From: Gammaproteobacteria bacterium | GTDB lineage: Bacteria > Pseudomonadota > Gammaproteobacteria > Pseudomonadales > Pseudohongiellaceae | Reading direction: 5' to 3' | DNA: 64,000 bases | NCBI GenBank assembly: GCA_030654835.1 | Contig: JAURWS010000008.1 | Coordinates: 1-64,000, forward strand | Part shown: piece after piece, positions 27,423-37,058 of the stretch | How positions within the stretch are numbered: the first letter of the stretch is position 1 | How the letters are laid out: each line of letters starts with the position of its first letter | Notes under the pieces: model-generated | Told to the model about the DNA's origin: nothing | What the model saw: only the letters and a program-made list of their open reading frames with translations | The model's database searches: none | Position numbers and translations under genes: made by a program

Positions 27423-28240
27423 TGACAAGAGTTGTCATCACGGGGGCGACCGGCTTTCTCGGCCGTCACGTAGTGGCGCAGCTGAGTGGTGGATTCGAGT
27501 TGGTGCCCGTGTCGCGAGGGCAGCACACAGGCGTGGTGCAAGTGGCAAACTACGCTGACGTGCCGGACGGTGACCTGCTCATCCATCTGGCTGAAGAGCC
27601 TGATCGCGCCGCCGCCAGCCGTGCTGGCGATGCCCATGTTGAAGCAAGCACTGGGTTGGTGCGGGCGCTCAGTCGTCGTTTCGCCGACCGTATGATCTAC
27701 GCTTCGTCTGGTGTGGTGTACGGTGACGCTGGCGCCGCGCCATTTTGTGTCGGCGATCCGCTTGTCTCTGCTGATGCATACACTCGCGCCAAAATTTTGG
27801 GGGAGGTAGAGGTGCTGGAGGCGGGGGGCACGGTAGTGCGCCTTGCCAATCTTTTTGGCCCGGGGATGTCGAAAGGCAATGTGATGTCCGATATCCTGCG
27901 CCAGATTCCGGGAGAGGGGCCCCTCTTTGTCCGAGACGACACGCCGGTGAGGGATTTTCTCGCCGTCGACGACGCAGCTAGATTCTTCACCTTGTTGGCT
28001 GGCGCCAGGGCACACGGCGTGCTGAACGTCGGTTCTGGTGTCGGCACCCGAATCCGCGCTCTGGCGGAAACGGCGCTGGCGCTGTACGGGGAGATTGGTC
28101 GCGAGATAGTCGCGACGCGACCCGCATTGTGTCCATCGGTCAACGTGCTGAATGTGGAACAGGCGGCGAAGGTACTAGGATGGGCGCCCTCGCGCTCACT
28201 CGCGGAACATATGAGCGCATATTTTTTCGGAAAGAGTTAG
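27422..28240 (+). CDS. NAD(P)-dependent SDR oxidoreductase of unknown specificity in the leg cluster
   Basis: 272 residues. Rossmann loop TGATGFLGRHVV (6-17), a shortened core, IYASSGVVYGD with the Ser/Tyr region, and DAYTRAKILGE with the Tyr-x3-Lys pair, so catalytic residues are intact. It is shorter than typical 4,6-dehydratases and closer to RmlD-like reductases/epimerases. The stop of legI and its start share an A (TGATG). It lies between the synthase and hydrolysing epimerase genes, where legC and legH are found in many clusters. A natural guess is reduction of the LegB 4-keto product; side-chain or 8-epimer formation is also possible. Function is unproven. Confidence 0.7.
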   Translation: MTRVVITGATGFLGRHVVAQLSGGFELVPVSRGQHTGVVQVANYADVPDGDLLIHLAEEPDRAAASRAGDAHVEASTGLVRALSRRFADRMIYASSGVVYGDAGAAPFCVGDPLVSADAYTRAKILGEVEVLEAGGTVVRLANLFGPGMSKGNVMSDILRQIPGEGPLFVRDDTPVRDFLAVDDAARFFTLLAGARAHGVLNVGSGVGTRIRALAETALALYGEIGREIVATRPALCPSVNVLNVEQAAKVLGWAPSRSLAEHMSAYFFGKS

Positions 28241-28243
28241 GTT

Positions 28244-29464
28244 ATGTCCAAGAGAAAAATTGCCATATTCACCGGTAATCGCGCCGAATATGGACTCCAG
28301 TACCCCATCATCAAAGCGGTAGACCAGCATCCCGATCTGGAGTACCGGCTACTGGTTTCGGGCGCACACTTGGACAGCCATTTCGGACGCACCTTGAGCG
28401 AAATCCAGGAAGATGGGTTCCGCGTCGACGCCGAGGTGAAGATAGAAATGGACTCAGACTCTCGCATCGCTACCGCGCAGGCCATCGGTTCGGGCATACT
28501 GGCGGTGAGTCGTGCGCTAGACGAAATCCGTCCAGACGTGATGGTGGTCTACGCCGACCGCTTCGAGGGGTTTGCCGCCGTCATCGCGGCTACCCAGATG
28601 AATATACCTACCGCGCATATCGAAGGTGGCGACCTGACTGAGGGCGGCGCTCTGGACGATTCGGTGCGTCACGCCATGACTAAGCTCGCACACATGCATT
28701 TCACTACCAACCAGCAGGCGTCGAATCGTATTCTGGCCATGGGTGAAGAGCCGTGGCGCGTGCATACAGTCGGCTTTCCGGCTATCGACCTGATTTCGGA
28801 GGGGCGCTTTGCTACGCCGACCGAGATCGTCGAAAAGCTGGGACTGGACCTCGCTCGGCCGATAGTTCTTTTTACCCAGCACTCCGTCACCACCGAGGTC
28901 GATCAGGCCGCCATGCAGTTCGCTTCGTCCGCTGAAGCTATGTGCCGGCTGGCCGCCGAGGGCGTGCAGGTGATCATGACCTATCCCAATAACGACGCCG
29001 GTGGCCGACTCATCATCGCCGGCCTGGTGGCTCTGGACGAGAAAAAGGTCGCGGGCATCCGGGTGCATCGCTCCTTGGGGCGTCACCTGTATCACGGCGT
29101 ACTGGGCCTGGCGCGTGATCCGGCCCTCCGCGTCGCCTGCGTCGGCAACTCGTCGTCGGGTATCAAGGAAACCCCCGCCTTCGGCTGCCCTACTGTCAAC
29201 ATCGGTTCTCGGCAACAGGGTCGCCTGCGCGCCAGCAACGTAATCGATTCGCACTACGACGCTGATGAAATAGTCGCAGCGGTGCGAAAATGCCTCAACG
29301 ACGAGGCCTTCCGCGACGCTGCCCGCACTAGTCCCAACCCCTATTATCTTGGCGGAGCCGGCATCAAGGTGGCCGAGGCGCTGGCCGCTGTCCAGCTTGA
29401 CCAGACCCTGCTCAGGAAGTCGATGACGCTGCAAGGCGAAGTACGTGACGGCTGGTACCGATGA
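28244..29464 (+). CDS. legG: Hydrolysing NDP-sugar 2-epimerase (NeuC/LegG family)
   Basis: 406 residues, GT-B-like epimerase fold. It starts with IAIFTGNRAEYG and has VVYADRFEGFA, the strongly conserved HIEGGDLTEGGALDDSVRHA, FTQHSVT and a C-terminal SSSGIKETPAFGCPTVNIGSRQQGR that binds the nucleotide phosphates. LegG/NeuC removes the nucleotide and inverts C2, giving a free manno-configured hexosamine for the synthase. The Ala-Asp-Arg-Phe-Glu spacing matches NeuC/LegG rather than the non-hydrolysing WecB/WbpI type. Start ATG 28244 is three bases after the SDR stop. Confidence 0.88.
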   Translation: MSKRKIAIFTGNRAEYGLQYPIIKAVDQHPDLEYRLLVSGAHLDSHFGRTLSEIQEDGFRVDAEVKIEMDSDSRIATAQAIGSGILAVSRALDEIRPDVMVVYADRFEGFAAVIAATQMNIPTAHIEGGDLTEGGALDDSVRHAMTKLAHMHFTTNQQASNRILAMGEEPWRVHTVGFPAIDLISEGRFATPTEIVEKLGLDLARPIVLFTQHSVTTEVDQAAMQFASSAEAMCRLAAEGVQVIMTYPNNDAGGRLIIAGLVALDEKKVAGIRVHRSLGRHLYHGVLGLARDPALRVACVGNSSSGIKETPAFGCPTVNIGSRQQGRLRASNVIDSHYDADEIVAAVRKCLNDEAFRDAARTSPNPYYLGGAGIKVAEALAAVQLDQTLLRKSMTLQGEVRDGWYR

Positions 29465-29480
29465 GATTGCAATCCAGCTG

Positions 29481-30563
29481 ATGAACGAGATGACGCGACT
29501 GACCGAGACACCCGCTGGCCAGTGGGAAAGAGCTTTGCTGCCGGAGGGTGCTACGCTGGCGGACGCGATCCGCTGCCTCAACGAGGCCAAGACCCAGATC
29601 GTCCTCGTTGTCACCGACGACCGCGTACTGGCTGGTACGGTGACAGATGGGGACATCCGTCGCGGCCTGCTGCGCGGTGTTTCTATGGAAAGCCAGGTCG
29701 CCTCGATCATGCAGCGGACTCCGTTGGTCGTGACGCAGGAACTGACCCACGATGCGGTGTTTCAGCTGATGCAGGCGAACAAGATTCATCAATTGCCGGT
29801 GGTCGATGCCCATCGCCGCGTGATCGGCTTACACCTCTGGCACGAGCTCGCCACATCGCCCCTGCGCCGCAATTGGATGATCATCATGGCTGGCGGCAAG
29901 GGAACGCGCCTGCGGCCGTATACGGAAAACTGCCCAAAGCCTCTGCTCCCTGTGGGCGGTAAACCCATGCTGGAGCACATCATCGAGCGGGCAAAAGCGA
30001 AAGGTTTCCATCGTTTTGTGCTGTCGGTGCACTACCTCGGCCATATGATCGAGGAGTATTTCGGCGACGGTGCCAAGTGGGGTGTGCACATTGAATATCT
30101 GTACGAGGAGGTGCCGCTCGGAACGGCTGGCGCTATCGGCCTTCTGAGGGATAGGCCGGGAGAGACATTCCTGGTGACCAACGGCGACGTGTTGACCGAC
30201 ATCAATTATGGCGAACTGCTGGATTTTCACCATCGCTATGGCGCCGTAGCCACCATGGCGGCGCGGCTCTACGAGTGGCAGCATCCATTCGGTGTCATCC
30301 AAACCAAGGGCGTCGACATCGTTGGCTTCGAGGAAAAGCCCGTTTCTCGCAGCCATATCAACGCCGGCATATACGTTCTGGAGCCCCGCACGATTGACGC
30401 GCTCGATGTCGGCGAGCCTTGCGACATGCCGGAGCTCTTTAGCAGGCTGCAGGAAGCGGGCGAGCGTACTATCGTGTATCCGATGCACGAGCCCTGGCTC
30501 GACGTCGGGCGAGCGGCGGACTATTCCGCCGCGCAGGACAGCGTCAAAGGTGAAAATTCGTGA
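29481..30563 (+). CDS. ptmE: Glucosamine-1-phosphate guanylyltransferase-like protein with CBS pair (PtmE type)
   Basis: 360 residues. An N-terminal CBS pair (about 20-130; GTVTDGDIRRGLL and HQLPVVDAHRRVIG) is fused to a nucleotidyltransferase domain beginning MAGGKGTRLRPYTENCPKPLLPV (split here at about residue 137), with NGDVLTDI and a C-terminal EPWLDVGRAADY. This fusion is the design of Campylobacter PtmE, which makes GDP-glucosamine for the GDP route to legionaminic acid. CBS domains often sense adenylates. ATG 29481 is chosen; GTG 29445 overlapping legG is also open. Its TGA overlaps the legF start as GTGA. Mannose-1-phosphate guanylyltransferase is the alternative reading. Confidence 0.8.
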   Translation: MNEMTRLTETPAGQWERALLPEGATLADAIRCLNEAKTQIVLVVTDDRVLAGTVTDGDIRRGLLRGVSMESQVASIMQRTPLVVTQELTHDAVFQLMQANKIHQLPVVDAHRRVIGLHLWHELATSPLRRNWMIIMAGGKGTRLRPYTENCPKPLLPVGGKPMLEHIIERAKAKGFHRFVLSVHYLGHMIEEYFGDGAKWGVHIEYLYEEVPLGTAGAIGLLRDRPGETFLVTNGDVLTDINYGELLDFHHRYGAVATMAARLYEWQHPFGVIQTKGVDIVGFEEKPVSRSHINAGIYVLEPRTIDALDVGEPCDMPELFSRLQEAGERTIVYPMHEPWLDVGRAADYSAAQDSVKGENS

Positions 30564-31249
30564 GAATCCTCGCCCTGGTTACGGCACGGGCCGGTTCCAA
30601 ACGCCTGCCGGGGAAAAATACCCGTCTCCTGGGCGGCCGCCCCTTGCTGACGTGGAGCATAGACGCCGTGCGCGGCATTCCGGATATCTGCGACATCCTG
30701 GTTTCAACCGACGACGAAGCTATCGCGGGCATTGCGCGCACCGCGGGCGCCTTGGTGCCTTGGCTTCGCCCGGCCGCTTTGTCCGGGGATACAGCGACCT
30801 CGGTAGACGTCGCCCTGCATGCGCTGGATCGGTACGAAGCGGAATCGGGACGAGTCGAAGGTTTGTTGTTGCTGCAGCCGACTTCTCCGTTTCGCAGCCG
30901 CGAAACCATCATTGCCGGTATTGCCGCTTTCCAGAAAGGGCAAGCGCGCCCTGTCGTGGGGTTTTCCCCTGCGCAGTCGCACCCTCTGTGGTGTTTCCTG
31001 ATCGAAAATGACCGTGCACACCCATTTTGCCAGGAGGGTGGCCTGCATCTGCGTTCGCAGACGCTGCCCCCGGCGCACATCGTGAACGGTGCTTTTTACT
31101 TGATTGCACCGCAGGATCTGCGGGCGAATCGGTCGTTCTATAGTGACGACATGCTGCCCTTGATCATGGACGATCCTCGTGAGGGGCTGGATATCGATAC
31201 CCAATGGGACTGGGATATGGCCGAAGCGCTGATTGGCATGGGAAAATAG
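30560..31249 (+). CDS. legF: CMP-nonulosonate cytidylyltransferase (LegF/NeuA family)
   Basis: 229 residues from GTG 30560, overlapping the upstream TGA. The CTP-binding start ALVTARAGSKRLPGKNTR (4-21) is characteristic of CMP-sialate synthetases, followed by LLLLQPTSPFRS, GAFYLIAP and a C-terminal GLDIDTQWDWDMAE with metal-binding Asp residues. It activates the nonulosonic acid made by the legI product with CMP, ready for transfer. It is distinct from the second cytidylyltransferase (pseF) at 33504. The last gene of the leg block, it is followed by a 96-base gap before pseB. Confidence 0.88.
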   Translation: MRILALVTARAGSKRLPGKNTRLLGGRPLLTWSIDAVRGIPDICDILVSTDDEAIAGIARTAGALVPWLRPAALSGDTATSVDVALHALDRYEAESGRVEGLLLLQPTSPFRSRETIIAGIAAFQKGQARPVVGFSPAQSHPLWCFLIENDRAHPFCQEGGLHLRSQTLPPAHIVNGAFYLIAPQDLRANRSFYSDDMLPLIMDDPREGLDIDTQWDWDMAEALIGMGK

Positions 31250-32343
<1,094 letters not shown>

Positions 32344-32344
<1 letters not shown>

Positions 32345-33507
32345 TGATTCCCTATGGTCGGCAGGACATTACCCAAGCAGATATCGACGCTGTCGTCGAT
32401 GTGCTGCGGTCAGACTTTCTGACGCAGGGGCCGGCAGTCCCGCGCTTTGAGCAGGCGGTCGCCCAGCGCGTCGGTGCGCCGCACGCGGTGGCCGTCAACA
32501 GCGCGACATCGGCCCTGCACCTCGCGTGCCTCGCTCTGGACCTGCAGGCCGGCGACTTGCTGTGGACCGTGCCCAATACTTTTGTCGCCTCCGCCAATTG
32601 CGGCCGCTATTGCGGCGCCGACGTGGACTTCGTGGATATCGACCCAGTGTCCTGGAACATCAGCGTTCCCGCCCTGTACGAAAAATTGCTGGTGGCACGC
32701 CGCCAGGGTCGCTTGCCCAAGGTGCTGGTAGCGGTGCATTTCGCAGGCCAGCCTACCGAGCAGGAAGACATCTGGCGTCTGGCGCAAGAGTTCGGCTTTC
32801 GGGTCATTGAGGATGCTTCCCATGCCATCGGTGCCGCTCGCAACGGCGAACCCGTTGGCAGTTGCCGATGGTCAGACATCACCGTGTTTAGCTTTCACCC
32901 GGTAAAGATCATCACGAGCGCCGAAGGCGGCATGGCTACGACCCGCGACGCCATACTGGCGGAACGCATGAGCCTCCTGCGTAGCCACGGCATCACACGC
33001 GACGTGAAGAAATTCCGCAACTTTGGAAGCAATCCGCCGGCGTGGGCCTACGAGCAGCAACAGCTCGGCTACAACTATCGCATGACCGACCTGCAAGCGG
33101 CGCTGGGTACCAGCCAGCTGGAACGCCTCGACAGCTACGTGGCAACGCGCAACGCCTTTGCCTTGCGCTACAACGATCGGCTCGCCCACCTGCCACTGAA
33201 CCTGCCCACCGTGTTGCCGGGCAACCTCTCCTCCTTCCACTTGTATGTGGTGCGGCTGCAGGCAACTGCTACGCGGCCCAATCGCCGTGAACTTTTCGAG
33301 CGGCTGCGTGGAAAGGGGGTCGGCGTGAACCTGCACTACATGCCAGTTCACCTGCAGCCCTACTATCGCGACCTCGGATTTACGCCGGGGCAATATCCGC
33401 GGGCGGAGCAATACGCCGACGAGGCGATCACCTTGCCGCTATTCGCCGCCATGCGGGAAGCGGAGCAGGACGTTGTCATCGCAGCCCTGGGGGAGGCCTT
33501 GTCGTGA
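32344..33507 (+). CDS. pseC: UDP-4-keto-6-deoxy-L-AltNAc 4-aminotransferase, PseC
   Basis: 387 residues, DegT-type PLP fold. MIPYGRQDITQADIDAVV, the FLTQGP motif, VNSATSALHLACLAL, a P-N-T-F-V-A-S-A-N-C-G-R-Y segment, EDASHAIGA and the Schiff-base Lys188 in FSFHPVKIITSAEGG all fit PseC closely. It adds the 4-amino group that later becomes the 7-acylamino group of pseudaminic acid. A TTG at 32341 is directly in front of the ATG; ATG 32344 is the family start. The next gene, pseF, overlaps by four bases. Confidence 0.93.
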
Positions 33508-34202
33508 AGATTGCGGTGATTCCAGCGCGCGGCGGTAGCAAGCGCATTCCGCGCAAGAACATAAAGCCTTTCGCTGGCAAACCGATGATCGCGCATGCAA
33601 TTGGCGCTGCCCATGCTTGCGGACTCTTCGAACGCATCGTGGTGACGACCGACGACGCGGAAATCGGCGAGATCGCCCGCAGTCACGGTGCGGAAACCCC
33701 CTTTGTGCGCCCCGCCGAACTTGCCGACGACCATACACCGACGGTGCCCGTCATCGCCCATGCGATCCAGGCCTGCCGCAGCCTGGGCTGGGATGTGGAA
33801 GACGTTTGCTGCATCTACCCGGGCGTGCCCTTCATCCGCACTGAAGACCTCGCGGCCGCCTTCGACCTGCGGGTGACGAGCGGCGCCGACTACAGTTTTC
33901 CCATCGCGGAATTTCCCGCAGCCATCCAGCGAGCCCTGCGGCGCGACGCCGGCGGATGCACCCAGCCCTTCTTTCCTGAACACGAGCTGACCCGCACCCA
34001 GGATCTGGAGCCCGCCTTTTACGACGCCGGTCAGTTCTACTGGGGCTCGGCGCAGGCATGGATGACCAACAATCGCATCCATCGCAGCGGCGTGGGGCTG
34101 GTGATCCCCGCCTGGCGGGTGGTGGACATCGATACACCTGATGATTGGGAGCGCGCGCAGATGATGTGGCAGACCTTCTGCGCAGTCACTCCCGCTCGCT
34201 AG
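33504..34202 (+). CDS. pseF: Pseudaminic acid cytidylyltransferase, PseF
   Basis: 232 residues from GTG 33504. The CTP-binding loop AVIPARGGSKRIPRKNIK (4-21) and the PseF-specific segments SHGAETPFVRPAELADDHT, DAGQFYWG and DIDTPDDWERA are present. It makes CMP-pseudaminic acid. The sequence is clearly a different subfamily from the LegF-like enzyme at 30560, supporting two separate CMP-nonulosonates. A GGCGGTAGC stretch at its start is just codon usage of the Gly-Gly-Ser loop. Confidence 0.93.
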   Translation: MKIAVIPARGGSKRIPRKNIKPFAGKPMIAHAIGAAHACGLFERIVVTTDDAEIGEIARSHGAETPFVRPAELADDHTPTVPVIAHAIQACRSLGWDVEDVCCIYPGVPFIRTEDLAAAFDLRVTSGADYSFPIAEFPAAIQRALRRDAGGCTQPFFPEHELTRTQDLEPAFYDAGQFYWGSAQAWMTNNRIHRSGVGLVIPAWRVVDIDTPDDWERAQMMWQTFCAVTPAR

Positions 34203-34206
34203 TTCT

Positions 34207-35283
34207 ATGCGGATCGTATTTCGCGTCGACGCATCGGTAACCATCGGCGCTGGCCACGTCATGCGTTGCCTCACTCTTGCCGAAGCACTGCGTGAACGTG
34301 GTGCCCAGCCGCTCTTTGTGTGCCGACCGCACGAAGGCAATCTGTGCGAACTCATAGCGACGCGCGGCTTCGATCTGTCCGTGCTGTCTCCACCTCGGTT
34401 CGACCTGCCGGGGTATGGCGCATGGCTTGGAGCCGATTGGCAAAGTGATGCCGAAGAAACCCGTTGTGTGCTACTTGGTTTGGAGTCACCGCCAGAATGG
34501 TTGGTGGCTGACCACTACGCGATCGACGCGAGATGGGAAACTACGCTACGCCCGCACGCTGGCAAACTGATGGCCATCGACGATCTTGCCGACCGGCCCC
34601 ATGATTGCGACCTGCTGCTGGATCAGAACCTCGTTGCGGACATGGATACGCGCTATGCCGGGTTGCTGCCCTCGTGCTGCGAAACTCTGCTTGGGCCCGC
34701 ATATGCCCTATTGCAGCCAGAGTTCGCTCAAGCGCGAAGGCAGGCGAAAGTGCGCACTGGAAGAATCCGGCGTGTACTGGTTTTTTTTGGTGGGGGCGAC
34801 AAGGCTGGAATGACCGCCATTACCATAGCCGCCTTGAACACCGTTGACTTCCCAGGTTTGGAGGTCGATGTCGTGGTCGGCGCTTCCAATCCTGATATCG
34901 AAAACATCCGCGCGCAGATCGCGTTGTACCCGAACATACGGCCACACCTTAATCTTCCTACCCTGGCACCGTTGATTGCCGCAGCCGACCTAGGGGTGGG
35001 CGCATGCGGTGGAAATGTTTGGGAGCGGCTGTGCCTGGGCCTTCCAAGCATTGTGATCACGCTAGCCGAGAACCAGCGTGCTGCAGCGGTAGCCTTGCAT
35101 CGTAAGGGCCTGGTCCGATGGATCGGTGATCATGAAAACGTTGGCATCGCCGACTTGGTATCTGCGCTCCGAAAAGCCTTTTCAGAAGACTTGGCTGCCG
35201 AATGGTCAGAAACATGCTTTGGGGCAGTTGACGGAAAAGGGGTTGAGCGTGTAGTCGAGGCCATGAGGCTGGCTCCACGGTAA
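34207..35283 (+). CDS. pseG: UDP-2,4-diacetamido-2,4,6-trideoxy-altropyranose hydrolase, PseG
   Basis: 358 residues, GT-B-like hydrolase. It begins MRIVFRVDASVTIGAGHVMRC with the catalytic-region His, then IDDLADRPHDCDLLLDQN, VFFGGGDKAG and a C-terminal nucleotide-binding AADLGVGACGGNVWERLCLG. PseG removes UDP from the altrose derivative without epimerising it, giving the free sugar for PseI. ATG 34207 is four bases after the pseF stop. The next gene starts 30 bases later with its own good ribosome-binding site. Confidence 0.92.
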   Translation: MRIVFRVDASVTIGAGHVMRCLTLAEALRERGAQPLFVCRPHEGNLCELIATRGFDLSVLSPPRFDLPGYGAWLGADWQSDAEETRCVLLGLESPPEWLVADHYAIDARWETTLRPHAGKLMAIDDLADRPHDCDLLLDQNLVADMDTRYAGLLPSCCETLLGPAYALLQPEFAQARRQAKVRTGRIRRVLVFFGGGDKAGMTAITIAALNTVDFPGLEVDVVVGASNPDIENIRAQIALYPNIRPHLNLPTLAPLIAAADLGVGACGGNVWERLCLGLPSIVITLAENQRAAAVALHRKGLVRWIGDHENVGIADLVSALRKAFSEDLAAEWSETCFGAVDGKGVERVVEAMRLAPR

Positions 35284-35313
35284 ATTTCCCACTATTAAGA
35301 CGGAGAGATTTTG

Positions 35314-37032
35314 ATGATCACACTTGGAATATGTAATGCTGAAACAGCATCTGCATGTGTTTTTAAAGACGGTGAATTGATGGCTGCCGTCAGCGAGGAG
35401 CGCCTGACGCGAGTGAAAATGGATCAGGCATTCCCGGTGCGGTCTATCCAGGCTGTCCTTGATGCCGCCGGCATAGCCCTTTCCGATCTGGATCAGGTCG
35501 CTTACGCTTGGGCAAAGGGGTTCGACGAGGGTGTACTGAGCAAGTACGTCTTGCGTGGTGTTGAGCTTTTTAGCGAGAGTAAGGAATCTCTCGATATATT
35601 CCTCGAGCGTATCGAGGCTGAGTTGCGCCAAGATCTGCCGCGACGACAAGAATTCTGGGATTGGGCCAGGGCCAACTTGCCGTCAAGCCTGCACGATTCT
35701 GTCGTCACATGCTATCACCATGAGGCGCACGCCTACAGTGCCGCGCTGATGAGCCCTTTCAAAAATGCACTCGTCGTCACCGCCGACGGACGTGGCGACT
35801 TCGAGTCGCTCACCTGCTGGGTATACGATTCCACGGCAACGCCTCCGCTGCGCAAGTTGTGCTCGAGCACGTCGGCCGACTCGCTTGGGTTCTTCTACGG
35901 GCGTATCACAGGCCTCTTGGGCTTTACTCCTTGCCGGCATGAAGGGAAGATCACCGGGCTCGCCGCTCATGGGAATGCCGAGCGTGCCTTGCCACTGATG
36001 CGGGAGATGATCGACTTCACCGATGGTGAAGTGAAGGCCAAGCTGGGGCCTCTTTTTCGCCCCTTCTACACAAACTACAGCGATGAGTTGAAAGCGCGCA
36101 TCGCCGACTTCTCGCGAGAAGACATCGCCGCCGCCGCGCAACGACACCTCGAGGATATGCTGTGCAAGACGGTCGAAGAAATGTTTCGCAAGCATGCGCT
36201 GGGGCGTCTCCCAGTGGTGCTGGCCGGAGGTATCTTCGCCAATGTTCGGGTGAACCAGCTTATCAAGGAGCTGCCTTTGGTCTCTGGCGAGTTTGTCCAG
36301 CCGCACATGGGTGACGGTGGCCTGTGTGTCGGCGTGGCCGCCTACGCGCAAAATCGCGCCGGGATCAAAATCGTACCGATCAAGCACCAGTATCTCGGCC
36401 CCAGCGTTTCTGCGGACGAAGTCTGGGCAAAGCGCGAACGTTTCCCGAACAACGTCTTCGAGAAATGCAACGATGTCCTGGAAGACATCCTCGACAGCCT
36501 TAAGCAAGGTCAGGTAGTTGGCCTGGTGCGCGGTGCCATGGAATTCGGCCCGCGCGCGCTGTGCCATCGCAGCATCCTTTTCAAGTCCTCAGATCCCAGT
36601 TGCAACGACTGGTTGAACAAGCGCATGAACCGAACGGAGTTCATGCCGTTCGCCCCGGTCATTACTAGTGAATTGGCCGCGCAATCGTTCGTTGGTTTCT
36701 CTGAATCAGACGAGACGCTGCGTTACATGACGGCTACGATGAAGTGCAAGCCAGACTTCGCCGACAAATGTGCAGCGGTGACACACGTGGACAACACTGC
36801 GCGGCCGCAGGTTGTGCAAAAGGCCGACGATCCCTTCCTGTGGGAACTGCTGACGCGTTGGCATCAGATGACCGGTGAGTTCGCGCTGATCAATACCTCC
36901 TTCAATGCACACGAAGAACCAATCGTATGCACCAGCGAGGATGCCATCCTCAGCCTCAACGACAATACGGTAGATGTTGTGTTCATCGAGAGCATCAAGG
37001 TAACGGCAAATCGCATGGCGATGGCCAACTGA
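35314..37032 (+). CDS. Carbamoyltransferase, NodU/TobZ family
   Basis: 572 residues. The Kae1-like N-terminal domain starts LGICNAETASACVFKDGEL and has the metal-binding CYHHEAHAYSAAL (about 131-143) and VTADGRGD. The C-terminal YrdC-like carbamoyl-transfer domain shows RGAMEFGPRALCHRSIL, MNRTEFMPFAPVI and NTSFNAHEEPIVC. Enzymes of this family use carbamoyl phosphate and ATP to put a carbamoyl group on a hydroxyl. Placement between pseG and pseI suggests O-carbamoylation of a nonulosonate or of its hexose precursor. ATG 35314 has a CGGAGAG site; a TTG just before it is a poorer start. The acceptor is not known. Confidence 0.9.
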   Translation: MITLGICNAETASACVFKDGELMAAVSEERLTRVKMDQAFPVRSIQAVLDAAGIALSDLDQVAYAWAKGFDEGVLSKYVLRGVELFSESKESLDIFLERIEAELRQDLPRRQEFWDWARANLPSSLHDSVVTCYHHEAHAYSAALMSPFKNALVVTADGRGDFESLTCWVYDSTATPPLRKLCSSTSADSLGFFYGRITGLLGFTPCRHEGKITGLAAHGNAERALPLMREMIDFTDGEVKAKLGPLFRPFYTNYSDELKARIADFSREDIAAAAQRHLEDMLCKTVEEMFRKHALGRLPVVLAGGIFANVRVNQLIKELPLVSGEFVQPHMGDGGLCVGVAAYAQNRAGIKIVPIKHQYLGPSVSADEVWAKRERFPNNVFEKCNDVLEDILDSLKQGQVVGLVRGAMEFGPRALCHRSILFKSSDPSCNDWLNKRMNRTEFMPFAPVITSELAAQSFVGFSESDETLRYMTATMKCKPDFADKCAAVTHVDNTARPQVVQKADDPFLWELLTRWHQMTGEFALINTSFNAHEEPIVCTSEDAILSLNDNTVDVVFIESIKVTANRMAMAN

Positions 37033-37043
37033 TGGAAATTTCT

Positions 37044-37048
37044 AGGAG
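37044..37048 (+). promoter_or_regulatory. Ribosome-binding site deciding the pseI start
   Basis: AGGAG lies 10 bases before ATG 37059. The other in-frame ATG, at 37032, overlaps the carbamoyltransferase stop but has no such site and would place the AGGAG inside the coding region. Confidence 0.6.
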
Positions 37049-37058
37049 CGACCTACTC

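Noticed and set aside
28244-29464. LegG as the missing WbpI/WlbD epimerase
   Set aside because: Motifs and location fit the hydrolysing NeuC/LegG type in the nonulosonate block.
33529-33540. GGCGGTAGC stretch similar to the ops/JUMPstart antitermination element
   Set aside because: It lies inside pseF and encodes the conserved Gly-Gly-Ser of the CTP-binding loop; no JUMPstart context is around it.
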